Shown: positions 1 through 6,073 of the stretch, one piece after another
How positions within the stretch are numbered: position 1 is the stretch's first letter
Layout: every line of letters starts with the position of its first letter
IMG/VR virus record: IMGVR_UViG_3300006735_000078
Location: 1 to 38,674 of that record
Strand: one strand, 5' to 3'
Source: a virus
Length of the DNA stretch: 38,674 bases
Position numbers and translations under genes: made by a program
Notes under the pieces: model-generated
What the model was told of the DNA's origin: nothing
What the model saw: the letters and a program-made list of their open reading frames with translations, nothing else
The model's database searches: none

Positions 1-81
1 AGTTATACAATCGATGAACTGATTGCAGAGGTTGAAGAATATGATCAATCACTCCTAGAAACACCTACCATAAATGATTGA
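1..81 (+). CDS. C-terminal end of a truncated upstream gene
   Basis: The first 81 bases read as one open frame of 26 codons ending in TGA at 79-81. The visible tail is acidic (ELIAEVEEYDQSLLE) and helix-like, ending TPTIND. The start lies outside the window, so the family cannot be named. The frame is open from base 1 and the next gene lies in the same direction, which fits a small-gene array. No domain is recognised. Confidence 0.5.
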   Translation, partial: SYTIDELIAEVEEYDQSLLETPTIND

Positions 82-179
82 TAAAAACGATATTCTGTGC
101 CACTAGGATAAGTGTCACAAGATATGTTTTTGACCGCCCATCTGGTCTATTGTATTCACAAGTCAAACAACGAAACCAA

Positions 180-446
180 ATGTTCACTAACACCACCGAG
201 ACACAAACTTACAACGGTTGGGCAAATCGTGCCACCTGGAATGTTACTTTGTGGATGCAAAATGATGAGTTTCTTTATAACACTGCCAAGGCATGTGTGA
301 CATATTGTGAGACATGTGACACACCTTATGATGCATTTATTCGCTGCATGAATAACTGCCAACGTGAAGTAAATGGTGATGGATTCCGTTGGGATGATGA
401 AACAATCAACCGCGACGAAGTGAACGAAATGATGCAAGATCTCTGA
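180..446 (+). CDS. small NGWANRATWNVTLW-type phage protein, function unknown
   Basis: This 88-residue protein has an N-terminal motif YNGWANRATWNVTLWMQND. I recognise it as a family common in cyanophages and cyanobacteria (consensus close to NGWxNxxTWNVxLWxxND, DUF7249-like), with no known biochemical function. Four cysteines follow in the middle (around residues 38-63: ACVTYCETC, then RCMNNC), spaced as in a possible metal site, but this is inference. The frame is open upstream to a TTG at 78. I chose the ATG at 180 because the family begins shortly before the NGW motif and the upstream part looks unlike the family. No Shine-Dalgarno site is seen; the leader is A/C-rich. It is followed by three further small genes on the same strand. 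Confidence 0.75.
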   Translation: MFTNTTETQTYNGWANRATWNVTLWMQNDEFLYNTAKACVTYCETCDTPYDAFIRCMNNCQREVNGDGFRWDDETINRDEVNEMMQDL

Positions 447-464
447 TCACTAAGTAACACTAAC

Positions 465-475
465 TCAACCCCATT
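465..475 (+). promoter_or_regulatory. shared leader element TCAACCCCATT, copy 1
   Basis: The 11-mer TCAACCCCATT ends 13 bases before the ATG at 489, in a leader without a Shine-Dalgarno site. The identical 11-mer occurs in the next leader (851-861) at almost the same distance from its ATG, and both are preceded by a CTAA(C/G)TAACA-like stretch. This suggests a common translation or transcription signal. The role is inferred from position only. Confidence 0.45.
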
Positions 476-488
476 CATTATTATCATC

Positions 489-836
489 ATGCGTAAGATT
501 GAAAAGCAAATGAACACCGCAATCCGTAATTGCGAAAACTTCAGTTCATCAAACACCCGTGTAATCTATTCACCTATTCGTAACGCTTCTGAAGTGTACT
601 TGCATGGGAATCTGATTGCTATTGTCTCAAATGGTGTTCTTCAGATGTTTGATGGAGGTTGGCAAAGTAATACCACCAAGAGCAGACTCAATGCACTATG
701 TGATGAGTTCGCCAAAACTGGTGAAGGAGTATTTCAGAAAGATTTCAAATGGTATGTTTCTAAATTCGTAGGATATGCCAATCAAAGTAGAGTCTACAAT
801 GCAGATGATTTCTCCAATGGTTATATCCTTGCATAA
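489..836 (+). CDS. conserved small cyanophage/cyanobacterial protein, function unknown
   Basis: This is a 115-residue protein. The core VYLHGNLIAIVSNGVLQMFDGGWQSNTTKSR (about residues 36-66) carries the LHGNxIA and FDGGWQ-TTKSRLNA pattern that I associate with a small family found in marine cyanophages and their hosts. No enzymatic motif, signal peptide or membrane segment is visible; the protein looks soluble and globular with alternating beta strands. The ATG at 489 begins MRKIEKQMNTAIRN, the usual helical N-terminus of this family. The leader carries the repeated TCAACCCCATT element instead of a Shine-Dalgarno site. The function is unknown; an early host-takeover or accessory role would be a guess from its place in a small-gene array. 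Confidence 0.75.
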   Translation: MRKIEKQMNTAIRNCENFSSSNTRVIYSPIRNASEVYLHGNLIAIVSNGVLQMFDGGWQSNTTKSRLNALCDEFAKTGEGVFQKDFKWYVSKFVGYANQSRVYNADDFSNGYILA

Positions 837-850
837 TTACTAACTAACAA

Positions 851-861
851 TCAACCCCATT
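851..861 (+). promoter_or_regulatory. shared leader element TCAACCCCATT, copy 2
   Basis: This second identical copy of the 11-mer ends 14 bases before the ATG at 876. It is preceded by TTACTAACTAACAA, which resembles the stretch before copy 1 and also the AGTTACTAACA immediately before the ATG at 1137. No purine-rich ribosome binding site is present in any of these leaders. Confidence 0.45.
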
Positions 862-875
862 ATTCTTTCAAGATC

Positions 876-1091
876 ATGACACAATCAAGATACGTAATTG
901 ACTCCATTCAGTTTGATTGGGTAGATGGAGACTTCGAGTGTCCATTGTCATTTAGACAGGGGATAATCGATGCTGCTATGTGTACCGTATGGTATGCAGA
1001 TAATGAGGAGGATGTAGTCAATCAGATCACTGAATCTGCTGCATTTTGTGTTAGTTCCGTCCAACTATATAAAGTGCCAAATAGGTTCTAA
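876..1091 (+). CDS. small protein, function unknown
   Basis: This 71-residue protein (MTQSRYVIDSIQFDWVDGDFE...) is of a type I loosely associate with short cyanophage proteins that begin with a YVIDxIxFDW strand pattern. It contains two cysteines in the second half and no catalytic motif. Strand-helix-strand alternation (VIDSIQFDW, then an acidic helix around NEEDVVNQITE, then VSSVQLYKV) suggests a small compact fold. It is the third gene in the plus-strand small-gene array and uses the shared leader element rather than a Shine-Dalgarno site. I cannot assign a function. Confidence 0.6.
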   Translation: MTQSRYVIDSIQFDWVDGDFECPLSFRQGIIDAAMCTVWYADNEEDVVNQITESAAFCVSSVQLYKVPNRF

Positions 1092-1136
1092 ATTATGTTT
1101 TATTGATGTAAACGCGCAGCAGCACAGTTACTAACA

Positions 1137-1274
1137 ATGAAACATCGTAAATCCACTGGAAATACTGATACTTTAGTCAATGATGAGGTGTATCATGCCC
1201 TACTAAATATGCACCCCGTTGACTATCGTTTATTCATGGAATATCGTGTTTCTAAGTGTAATCGTAAATGTTGA
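1137..1274 (+). CDS. 45-residue basic mini-protein, function unknown
   Basis: The ATG at 1137 opens a 45-codon frame ending in TGA at 1272-1274. It encodes a basic peptide rich in His, Arg and Lys (MKHRKSTGNTDTL..., ending SKCNRKC). The centre DEVYHALLNMHPVDYRLFMEYRV looks like two short amphipathic helices. The ATG directly follows ACTAACA, as in the neighbouring leaders. It is last in the small-gene array before a long non-coding stretch. No family is recognised; the call rests on context, the continuing gene spacing and the helix-like composition. Confidence 0.5.
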   Translation: MKHRKSTGNTDTLVNDEVYHALLNMHPVDYRLFMEYRVSKCNRKC

Positions 1275-1833
1275 AATAAATCGTGTTATGTAAACTTATT
1301 CGTTCCTTATTGTGCGGAGTTACTGTTACCTTAGCGAGCACACAATGAACTCACAATTCTACCACGAATCTCCAAGAATTGCAACCCCTAAGTTCACAAA
1401 CAGTCGAACAGTTAGTGACATTTAGACAGTCTACGAACTGGCACATTTCTGACAGTCACTGGGAGAAATCACTGCTATGATTCGGATAACAACCAAGGAG
1501 GAAACTAGGAGACACTGAGAGACACATAGTGGGCACACAGTAAGCATCAAGAACCTCACACCAATCGTGCCCACTATCTGACACAAACTGCCACGGACAG
1601 TTAGTATCACTCAGGGACAGTGATTCGGTGCCGGTTGTTGTGATCGCGGGGGGGCGTTGCCAAAAAAGTACCGTCTTTCTAAGCTATAAACGTTTCCAGA
1701 CGACCTAGTGATATCAATATCAAAATTTTTTTCGGAGACCCCCAGAGGTCCCTTAGAAAAAATTCCGAGGGAAAAAAATTCCCCCCACCCCCAACCTTTC
1801 GAGGGGGGAGAAGTGTTCAACTATGCAGTCATA
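1275..1833. other. long intergenic region without a convincing gene
   Basis: About 560 bases hold no supported coding frame. A 26-codon ORF at 1345-1425 (MNSQFYHESP...) is too short and isolated to call. Several structures are visible: a perfect 11-base inverted repeat (1526-1536 with 1567-1577), two copies of ACAGTTAGT (1408-1416 and 1597-1605) each followed within about 10-15 bases by GACAGT or GGACAGT, a run of seven G near 1649, and a C/G-homopolymer block at about 1735-1810 flanked by A and T tracts. The region separates plus-strand genes on the left from the end of the minus-strand operon on the right, so it may hold terminators, an untranslated RNA or a replication or packaging signal. 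None of these is proven. Confidence 0.5.
1526..1577. repeat. perfect 11-base inverted repeat with 30-base loop
   Basis: ATAGTGGGCAC at 1526-1536 is the exact reverse complement of GTGCCCACTAT at 1567-1577. The 30-base spacer is 1537-1566. There is no T tract next to either arm, so this is not an ordinary intrinsic terminator. It could be a structured RNA, a protein binding site or a cruciform. It lies in the middle of the longest gene-free stretch of the window. Confidence 0.6.
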
Positions 1834-2001
1834 TCAAGGGTAGAAGATTTCGACTAAATTGCCATTTTGAGTCAAGCGAAACTTCTTACCAGTTTGGATT
1901 GAACGACCTTTTGCCAAACTAGAAGCAGATGTCAAGTTGTGCTGCTCGCCATAGCGATGCCACTTGAAGAATTGATCTTGGTATTCAATGAGATATTTCA
2001 T
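1834..2001 (-). CDS. small basic protein, function unknown
   Basis: This 55-residue protein begins MKYLIEYQDQFFKWHRYGEQHN and ends with the pattern TGKKFRLTQNGNLVEIFYP. It resembles short cyanophage proteins with an aromatic N-terminal strand, a central helix and a final TGKxxRLxxxxGxLxxxxxP strand. The open frame extends upstream to 2061, but I chose the inner ATG at 2001 because it is preceded by a Shine-Dalgarno-like AAGGAA at about eight bases and gives the natural N-terminus. It is the last gene of the leftward minus-strand run, separated from the next by about 235 non-coding bases. The function is unknown. Confidence 0.6.
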   Translation of the reverse strand: MKYLIEYQDQFFKWHRYGEQHNLTSASSLAKGRSIQTGKKFRLTQNGNLVEIFYP

Positions 2002-2060
2002 GGAGAAATTCCTTCTCAGAGTCGTAGGGAGTTGTTTGCCCAGTCCATAGTTGATAACCA

Positions 2061-2078
2061 ACTGCTAGTTCTGGCAGT
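2061..2078. repeat. imperfect 18-base palindrome upstream of a small gene
   Basis: ACTGCTAGTTCTGGCAGT reads as an imperfect palindrome: ACTGC pairs with GCAGT, and AG with CT. It lies 60 bases upstream of the minus-strand start at 2001, within the 235-base spacer 2002-2236. An operator or a leader hairpin is possible. The rest of this spacer shows no supported gene. Confidence 0.3.
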
Positions 2079-2236
2079 AACCATTCATGTACAGGTGCAC
2101 AGTGCTCCCAGTTTGCTGGTTGTACACAGTTGACCACTACAACCTGAAAGAATGCTGTGAGGTGTATTAGGAAACTTTGCATGCCTGGGAGTAGTGGAGC
2201 GAATGATTGGGTCATGGGTGAGGTTCGGAACCCTCT

Positions 2237-3040
2237 TTATGCACGAAGGTGAGGGTATGAAATATAGTTATAAGGGTTATGAAAGATGTCTTTATAGACG
2301 TGTTCCATGATGAGTGCGATTCGCCGGTTCCCCTCTTTTGTAGGTGAGTGAAAGAATGGATCCACTAGACCCACAGTAACTGCATGATCTAACTGAGGAT
2401 AGTCTTTACGATCTCTATAACAGAGGTGCCAGTCACCGTTTAGTTCATAATCGGTGGAGCAGACCCAAGTGAGTTCCTGTAGTAAACATTTACGAATCCC
2501 ACGTGGACATGGGTGAATACAATCGTATAAGGAATCAAACCAATAGTTAGGTATGCCTTTTAGTTTGAAGTATTCATCCCAATGGGCGATTGCCATTTGG
2601 AGACAGGTTCTTTCCCATGCTGGGTCGATATAGTTATCGAAGTAATAGTCAAAGTCAATCTTATGAGATCTTATATGATCTTTGATATGTTCTGGGAAAT
2701 ATGGACTACAGGATTTACGAAAATCAGTCTTACTGGAGTATATACGTTTGAGATATATTGGTTGTACTTCCCAGATGACTCCTACGAGGTTATGAGGTCT
2801 CTGTAAGTATTCTGTTACTCTAAGGAATGCTTCTTCATTGGTTTGATCACTTTCGGCAATATAATCAACATGTAGGTTATGTTTTATTCCTAGTAGTTCC
2901 CCCCAATGAAGGTGGCGGCAGGAGTCTGGGTTATTATTGAGTTGTGACCATTCTTTTTTAGATTGACCATGAACATATCCGGCAGTTCTGCCTTCTGCCC
3001 ATCTACCACCAATAACCAATAATGTATCAGAGATCGCCAA
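2237..3040 (-). CDS. degenerate SGNH-type protein lacking the nucleophile serine
   Basis: This 267-residue protein aligns by eye with the three larger SGNH-type proteins encoded further right. Shared features are a start with the hydrophobic strand LLVIGG, the middle segment AIAHWDEYFKLKGIPNYWFDSLYDC and the C-terminal block HSPTKEGNRRIALIMEHVY. In the relatives block I reads GCSW with the serine at residue 9 or 10; here it reads GGRW (R13), so the expected nucleophile is absent. The block V histidine region is kept (H231), with a one-residue insertion (HSPT instead of HPT). It is probably a non-catalytic or changed-function paralogue. Its start overlaps the preceding CxxC gene by 14 bases, which implies translational coupling. 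The substrate is unknown. Confidence 0.7.
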   Translation of the reverse strand: MAISDTLLVIGGRWAEGRTAGYVHGQSKKEWSQLNNNPDSCRHLHWGELLGIKHNLHVDYIAESDQTNEEAFLRVTEYLQRPHNLVGVIWEVQPIYLKRIYSSKTDFRKSCSPYFPEHIKDHIRSHKIDFDYYFDNYIDPAWERTCLQMAIAHWDEYFKLKGIPNYWFDSLYDCIHPCPRGIRKCLLQELTWVCSTDYELNGDWHLCYRDRKDYPQLDHAVTVGLVDPFFHSPTKEGNRRIALIMEHVYKDIFHNPYNYISYPHLRA

Positions 3041-3296
3041 ATTTATCCCTCATGTCTTCACGTTGTTTTTTGAGGGAGTCAAGTGCACCATCAAGAAACC
3101 CTCTACGATATTCCCATGTATCACCACCTGATTTACCTCTAGATGCATTGATGCATTTGCCGTAGTCTGGATCATCTGTTTGAATATTATTACAGACTAA
3201 ACCAGCGAGATCTATATCTTTACCCGGTTTACCAGTACCCTGCCAGTAGAGTTGACCCTCCATCCAGGTAGCACCACATTTCTCACATTTTCTCAT
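3027..3296 (-). CDS. CxxC mini-protein, possible zinc ribbon
   Basis: This 89-residue protein starts MRKCEKCGATWMEGQLYW. The CEKCGATW knuckle at residues 4-11 is typical of a zinc ribbon, and further cysteines at about 35 and 48 (LVCNN and KCINA) could complete a four-cysteine site. The C-terminal third (EYRRGFLDGALDSLKKQREDMRDKF) is a charged helix. Similar short CxxCGATWxEGQLYW proteins occur in cyanophages, to my knowledge without known function. The gene overlaps the downstream SGNH-like gene by 14 bases. A CTAAATA box on the same strand, ending 24 bases upstream of the ATG, suggests late expression. Binding of zinc is inferred from the motif alone. Confidence 0.7.
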   Translation of the reverse strand: MRKCEKCGATWMEGQLYWQGTGKPGKDIDLAGLVCNNIQTDDPDYGKCINASRGKSGGDTWEYRRGFLDGALDSLKKQREDMRDKFGDL

Positions 3297-3320
3297 GGGG
3301 AGAACAGCAGTTGATCGAAT

Positions 3321-3327
3321 TATTTAG
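3321..3327 (-). promoter_or_regulatory. candidate late promoter (CTAAATA) on the minus strand
   Basis: Read on the minus strand, 3327 to 3321 is CTAAATA within TCTAAATAATTC. It lies 24 bases before the ATG at 3296, a spacing similar to the boxes before gp25 and gp8. T4-type late promoters have TATAAATA, and cyanophage versions are NATAAATA-like. It would start transcription of the CxxC and degenerate SGNH genes. Confidence 0.45.
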
Positions 3328-3330
3328 ATT

Positions 3331-3966
3331 CTAGCAATCAAAGTCCGTGTGTGCAATAATATACTCAGCAATAGTCTTATGCTGCAGTGCATTTGGATGA
3401 CCTTGACCTGGTGTCTGGATAATCTTCAGGATATCCTTATAGATGCAATGCATCGTAGAGTCATCCATTAGGTTACGCCAATAACCAAGATCTGCTAGTG
3501 GATCGCAATCATTGAACAGTACAATGTAAGGAACATTGTGTACCTTAGCAAACTGTTCAAATAACAATAAGTTCTTATACAGATTCTCCCCACCATGTGT
3601 CTTATTCCACACCCAACGGTAGTAGGAAGACATTGCTAGGGAGTGTGGGACTTTCTTCTTGTTACCAGAGCGAAAGTTGAAGTTAGAGTTATCTTGACGG
3701 AAGCGATAGGGGCAGAATAGATGTGGACCATCTTCTGCATAGTATTCAATGCGGGTAGGCACTGTGAGTTGCAAGACCGTAGGTTGAACACCATTAGTCT
3801 TGATCTCATGCAGTGCCCTATTTACGATGAAGTCATTAGATGCACCACATTGGGATAGATCTGTAACTTCAGTCTTATAATGTTTAGAGACATGATGGAT
3901 GAATCGCTCAGTCAGGCGATTCCTCAGTTCATCACCCCATGTATAAGAACAACCCGCAAAGATCAT
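3331..3966 (-). CDS. SGNH/GDSL-type hydrolase-like protein, short form
   Basis: At 211 residues this is the shortest of the SGNH-type proteins here. Block I is GCSYTWGDE with the candidate nucleophile S7. Block II is probably QCGASNDFIVNRALHEI (about residues 38-54). Block V is GHPNALQHKTIAEYI with the candidate catalytic histidine H190. Between them is a strand VLQLTVPTRIEYY, which replaces the usual block III GxND. SGNH enzymes cleave or transfer ester groups, often acetyl groups on carbohydrates; whether this protein is an esterase or an acyltransferase cannot be read. Its start overlaps the end of the DUF3310 gene by four bases (ATGA), so the two are co-translated. It is clearly related to, but not a recent copy of, the larger GCSW proteins nearby. 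Confidence 0.7.
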   Translation of the reverse strand: MIFAGCSYTWGDELRNRLTERFIHHVSKHYKTEVTDLSQCGASNDFIVNRALHEIKTNGVQPTVLQLTVPTRIEYYAEDGPHLFCPYRFRQDNSNFNFRSGNKKKVPHSLAMSSYYRWVWNKTHGGENLYKNLLLFEQFAKVHNVPYIVLFNDCDPLADLGYWRNLMDDSTMHCIYKDILKIIQTPGQGHPNALQHKTIAEYIIAHTDFDC

Positions 3967-4391
3967 GCCGAAAGATCAATCATTTTCTGTATGTATGTCC
4001 TAGCTTTCTGTAAGTCTGAGAGACGAGATTCGCCTACTTTCTTACCTGCTCGACTGACATATTTTACCACATTTCCAGCAAAGAAGTCAAGACCTTGATC
4101 TGCAACAAAGTCCCATACTTCAATCTTACCGGTATTGTAGTGCTCGGGATGACTGTAATTAGCACTCTTGGGTTGAGGACGCTTTTCAGGAATACTCATA
4201 TCAAATGAAATAACATCTGCACCCTCAGCACCGAAGATTATTCCATCCATAGGAACAGGTTGTGCTGCACCAAATGACTCACCTGTACCAATAGTGATGG
4301 AGTCAGTTACTTTTTCTTCTTTCATCTTGTTTCTTGAAGTTACGAAATCAAGAGGTAGTCCAAACTCATCGTCTGCGTGAATTTCGGCCAT
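3963..4391 (-). CDS. DUF3310 protein
   Basis: This 142-residue protein has two parts. The first about 80 residues are polar and probably disordered. The C-terminal half, from EHYNTGKIEVWDFVADQG through FFAGNVVKYVSRAGKK to LSDLQKARTYIQKMI, is a DUF3310 domain: the YNxGKIEVWDFI, GNVVKYxxRAGKK and DLxKAxxYxxxxI motifs are all present. DUF3310 proteins are widespread in phages and are sometimes labelled nucleotide-kinase-like, but I know of no proven activity. It is odd here because it sits between SGNH genes. Its end overlaps the next gene by four bases, and its start lies seven bases after the preceding stop, so it is an integral operon member. Confidence 0.85.
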   Translation of the reverse strand: MAEIHADDEFGLPLDFVTSRNKMKEEKVTDSITIGTGESFGAAQPVPMDGIIFGAEGADVISFDMSIPEKRPQPKSANYSHPEHYNTGKIEVWDFVADQGLDFFAGNVVKYVSRAGKKVGESRLSDLQKARTYIQKMIDLSA

Positions 4392-4398
4392 AAGAATG

Positions 4399-5205
4399 TT
4401 ATACTCCCTTATAGTTAGTATAACAGTTATTCACTGCTGCGTCAAGGATGTCAGCGATTTGCTTATGTCCTTCTAGAGTTGGATGGAAGGAGTATGGGTT
4501 GACTATCTTCCTCTTTTTCAGATGTGAAATACGATCACAGTCTGCTTTCCAGTCAGAAAAGTGATACTTATCATCCTTTGGATTCCATCCATTATGATAT
4601 GCCAATTGACTTAGTAAGTCATTATTGCAAGGATAAGGTAGTTTCACAAAGTTTCGGAAAGCATCTTTTTTGCGCCAATCAATTCCAGGGTAATTCAACG
4701 TATGAAACCATAGTTGAGGAACACCAAGCAACTCAAAATAGTGCCGCCAATGACATATTTCACGGATCATGTGGTTTAGTTGAACTTTTTCATCGAAGTG
4801 TTGACGAAAGTATTCTTTTGGTCCAACCCAATCAGGACCATGTAAGTTTGCTTTTGATCTTTGTGTTGGTTGAAATGACGAAAACCCTTTCGAGTGATTG
4901 AAAAACAACTCCATTCTGTAGATAGAAGTTATTCCCCACAGGACAATAGTATCATCTAAAGTATTTTTCCGTAAGTATGTTAGCACTCTACGGAACATCG
5001 AACCATTAGATGCACCACCCTTACCCAGATTGACATTTTCAAAACCATACTTCTTTGAGAGAATAGTTCTGAAAGAGTATTTTGCCATCAACTCTCGGTT
5101 ATGTGAAACATCGCTATACAATTGGGATGTCTTATGAACGTTCGGAACGTACATAGCCCCGACACCTTCCATCCAACTGCACCCCAAAGTCAGTAACTTA
5201 GTCAT
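4399..5205 (-). CDS. SGNH-type hydrolase-like protein, GCSW family, copy 1
   Basis: This 268-residue protein starts MTKLLTLGCSWMEGVGA (block I, candidate nucleophile S10). Block II is LGKGGASNGSMFRR (around residues 60-73). A strand DDTIVLWGITSIYRMELFF stands where block III would be, and block V is NPYSFHPTLEGHKQIADIL with H241. The middle holds EICHWRHYFELLGVPQLWFHTLN and PYPCNNDLLSQLAYHNGW, which are shared with the next gene upstream in the operon. The two are obvious tandem paralogues, roughly half identical by eye. No signal peptide is seen, so it acts in the cytoplasm or on intracellular intermediates. It overlaps the preceding copy by eight bases. An acyl-ester hydrolase or transferase role is inferred from the motifs. 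Confidence 0.75.
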   Translation of the reverse strand: MTKLLTLGCSWMEGVGAMYVPNVHKTSQLYSDVSHNRELMAKYSFRTILSKKYGFENVNLGKGGASNGSMFRRVLTYLRKNTLDDTIVLWGITSIYRMELFFNHSKGFSSFQPTQRSKANLHGPDWVGPKEYFRQHFDEKVQLNHMIREICHWRHYFELLGVPQLWFHTLNYPGIDWRKKDAFRNFVKLPYPCNNDLLSQLAYHNGWNPKDDKYHFSDWKADCDRISHLKKRKIVNPYSFHPTLEGHKQIADILDAAVNNCYTNYKGV

Positions 5206-6073
5206 CGTAATTACTCACTTGGTATGATTTATGCCACAAAGTTTTGTATAAACTGGGATTTGGGTTGTTACTTTTGTGTCTATTATAATACTTTTCAAAG
5301 ATTGGGTCAAGGATCTCCGCAATTTGCTCATGACCCTGGCGTGTTGGGTGGAAAGAGTATGGATTTACAACTCCCTTTTGCTCTAATAGTTTTATTCTAT
5401 CACAATCTGCTCTCCAATCTGAAGAATGATACTTGTCATCTACTGGATCCCACCCATTCTTGTATGCTAATTGACTAAGTAAATCCTTATTGCAAGGGTA
5501 GGGCATCTCACAAAATGGTTTATGGAGTGAGTGTCCTCTGTATTCTGCGTAAGTTATAGTATTCAAAGTGTCAAACCACATCTGTTCACAACCTGCTAAC
5601 TCAAAATGTTTCTGCCAATGGCAAATATCTGATGTCAACAGGGATATTGCCATCTCCTCATCAAAGTGTAAATTGAAATGTTCCTTAGGGCCGCACCAAT
5701 TGCTGCGACCAGTCTTACGTAAATCTACTTTTTGGTTAGGTTGGAACGAATGATGTTTCTTAGTATCGGTAAAATACATTTCATCACGATAGATTGACGT
5801 GATTCCCCACATGACAATAGTGTCATTCAGGTCATTAGCAAGCAAATACCTCTTTAGTTTACGTGCTTGAGAGTTATTTGCTGCTCCACCTGCACTAATA
5901 TCAACATGATCTAGTTTATATTTCTTGCACAACAACGTCGTAAAAGAATATTTGCGTTGTTCGTTGTCAAAACTAAACTTACGATACTCATCTCTTGTGT
6001 ATTTTTTGGTGTTGTCGTAGGAAGCACCGATTCCCTTTACCCAACTACACCCTAATGTTAGCAATCTCGTCAT
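5198..6073 (-). CDS. SGNH-type hydrolase-like protein, GCSW family, copy 2
   Basis: This 291-residue protein starts MTRLLTLGCSWVKGIGA with S10 in block I. It continues with SAGGAANNSQARKLKRY (block II), DTIVMWGITSIYRDEMYF, DICHWQKHFELAGCEQMWFDTLN, PYPCNKDLLSQLAYKNGW and NPYSFHPTRQGHEQIAEIL with H242. It matches copy 1 along the whole length and has about 20 extra residues at the C-terminus (NPNPSLYKTLWHKSYQV...) that run into the start of copy 1. This extension looks like read-through created when the two genes became abutted. Its start lies inside the end of the upstream copy 3 (29-base overlap). No Shine-Dalgarno site is seen, so translation is probably coupled. Confidence 0.75.
   Translation of the reverse strand: MTRLLTLGCSWVKGIGASYDNTKKYTRDEYRKFSFDNEQRKYSFTTLLCKKYKLDHVDISAGGAANNSQARKLKRYLLANDLNDTIVMWGITSIYRDEMYFTDTKKHHSFQPNQKVDLRKTGRSNWCGPKEHFNLHFDEEMAISLLTSDICHWQKHFELAGCEQMWFDTLNTITYAEYRGHSLHKPFCEMPYPCNKDLLSQLAYKNGWDPVDDKYHSSDWRADCDRIKLLEQKGVVNPYSFHPTRQGHEQIAEILDPIFEKYYNRHKSNNPNPSLYKTLWHKSYQVSNYDD

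Noticed and set aside
78-179. TTG-initiated upstream extension of the first small gene
   Set aside because: The added 34 residues do not resemble the family, whose members begin near the NGW motif, and the ATG at 180 gives a natural start.
1345-1425. 26-codon plus-strand frame in the gene-free region
   Set aside because: Too short, isolated, and without a ribosome site or overlap with neighbours.
1611-1820. 69-codon minus-strand frame in the homopolymer block
   Set aside because: Composition is driven by C/G and A runs (Pro, Gly, Phe, Lys), with no ribosome site and no resemblance to any family.
1275-1833. Possible tRNA gene in the gene-free region
   Set aside because: No TTCGANNC-type T-loop with matching acceptor arms could be found; the inverted repeat has an unsuitable 30-base loop.
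1985-2215. 76-codon minus-strand frame upstream of the small gene at 1834-2001
   Set aside because: It overlaps the start of the better supported gene, has no ribosome site and its sequence (long Val/Cys/Trp-rich stretches) looks like chance translation of a non-coding spacer.
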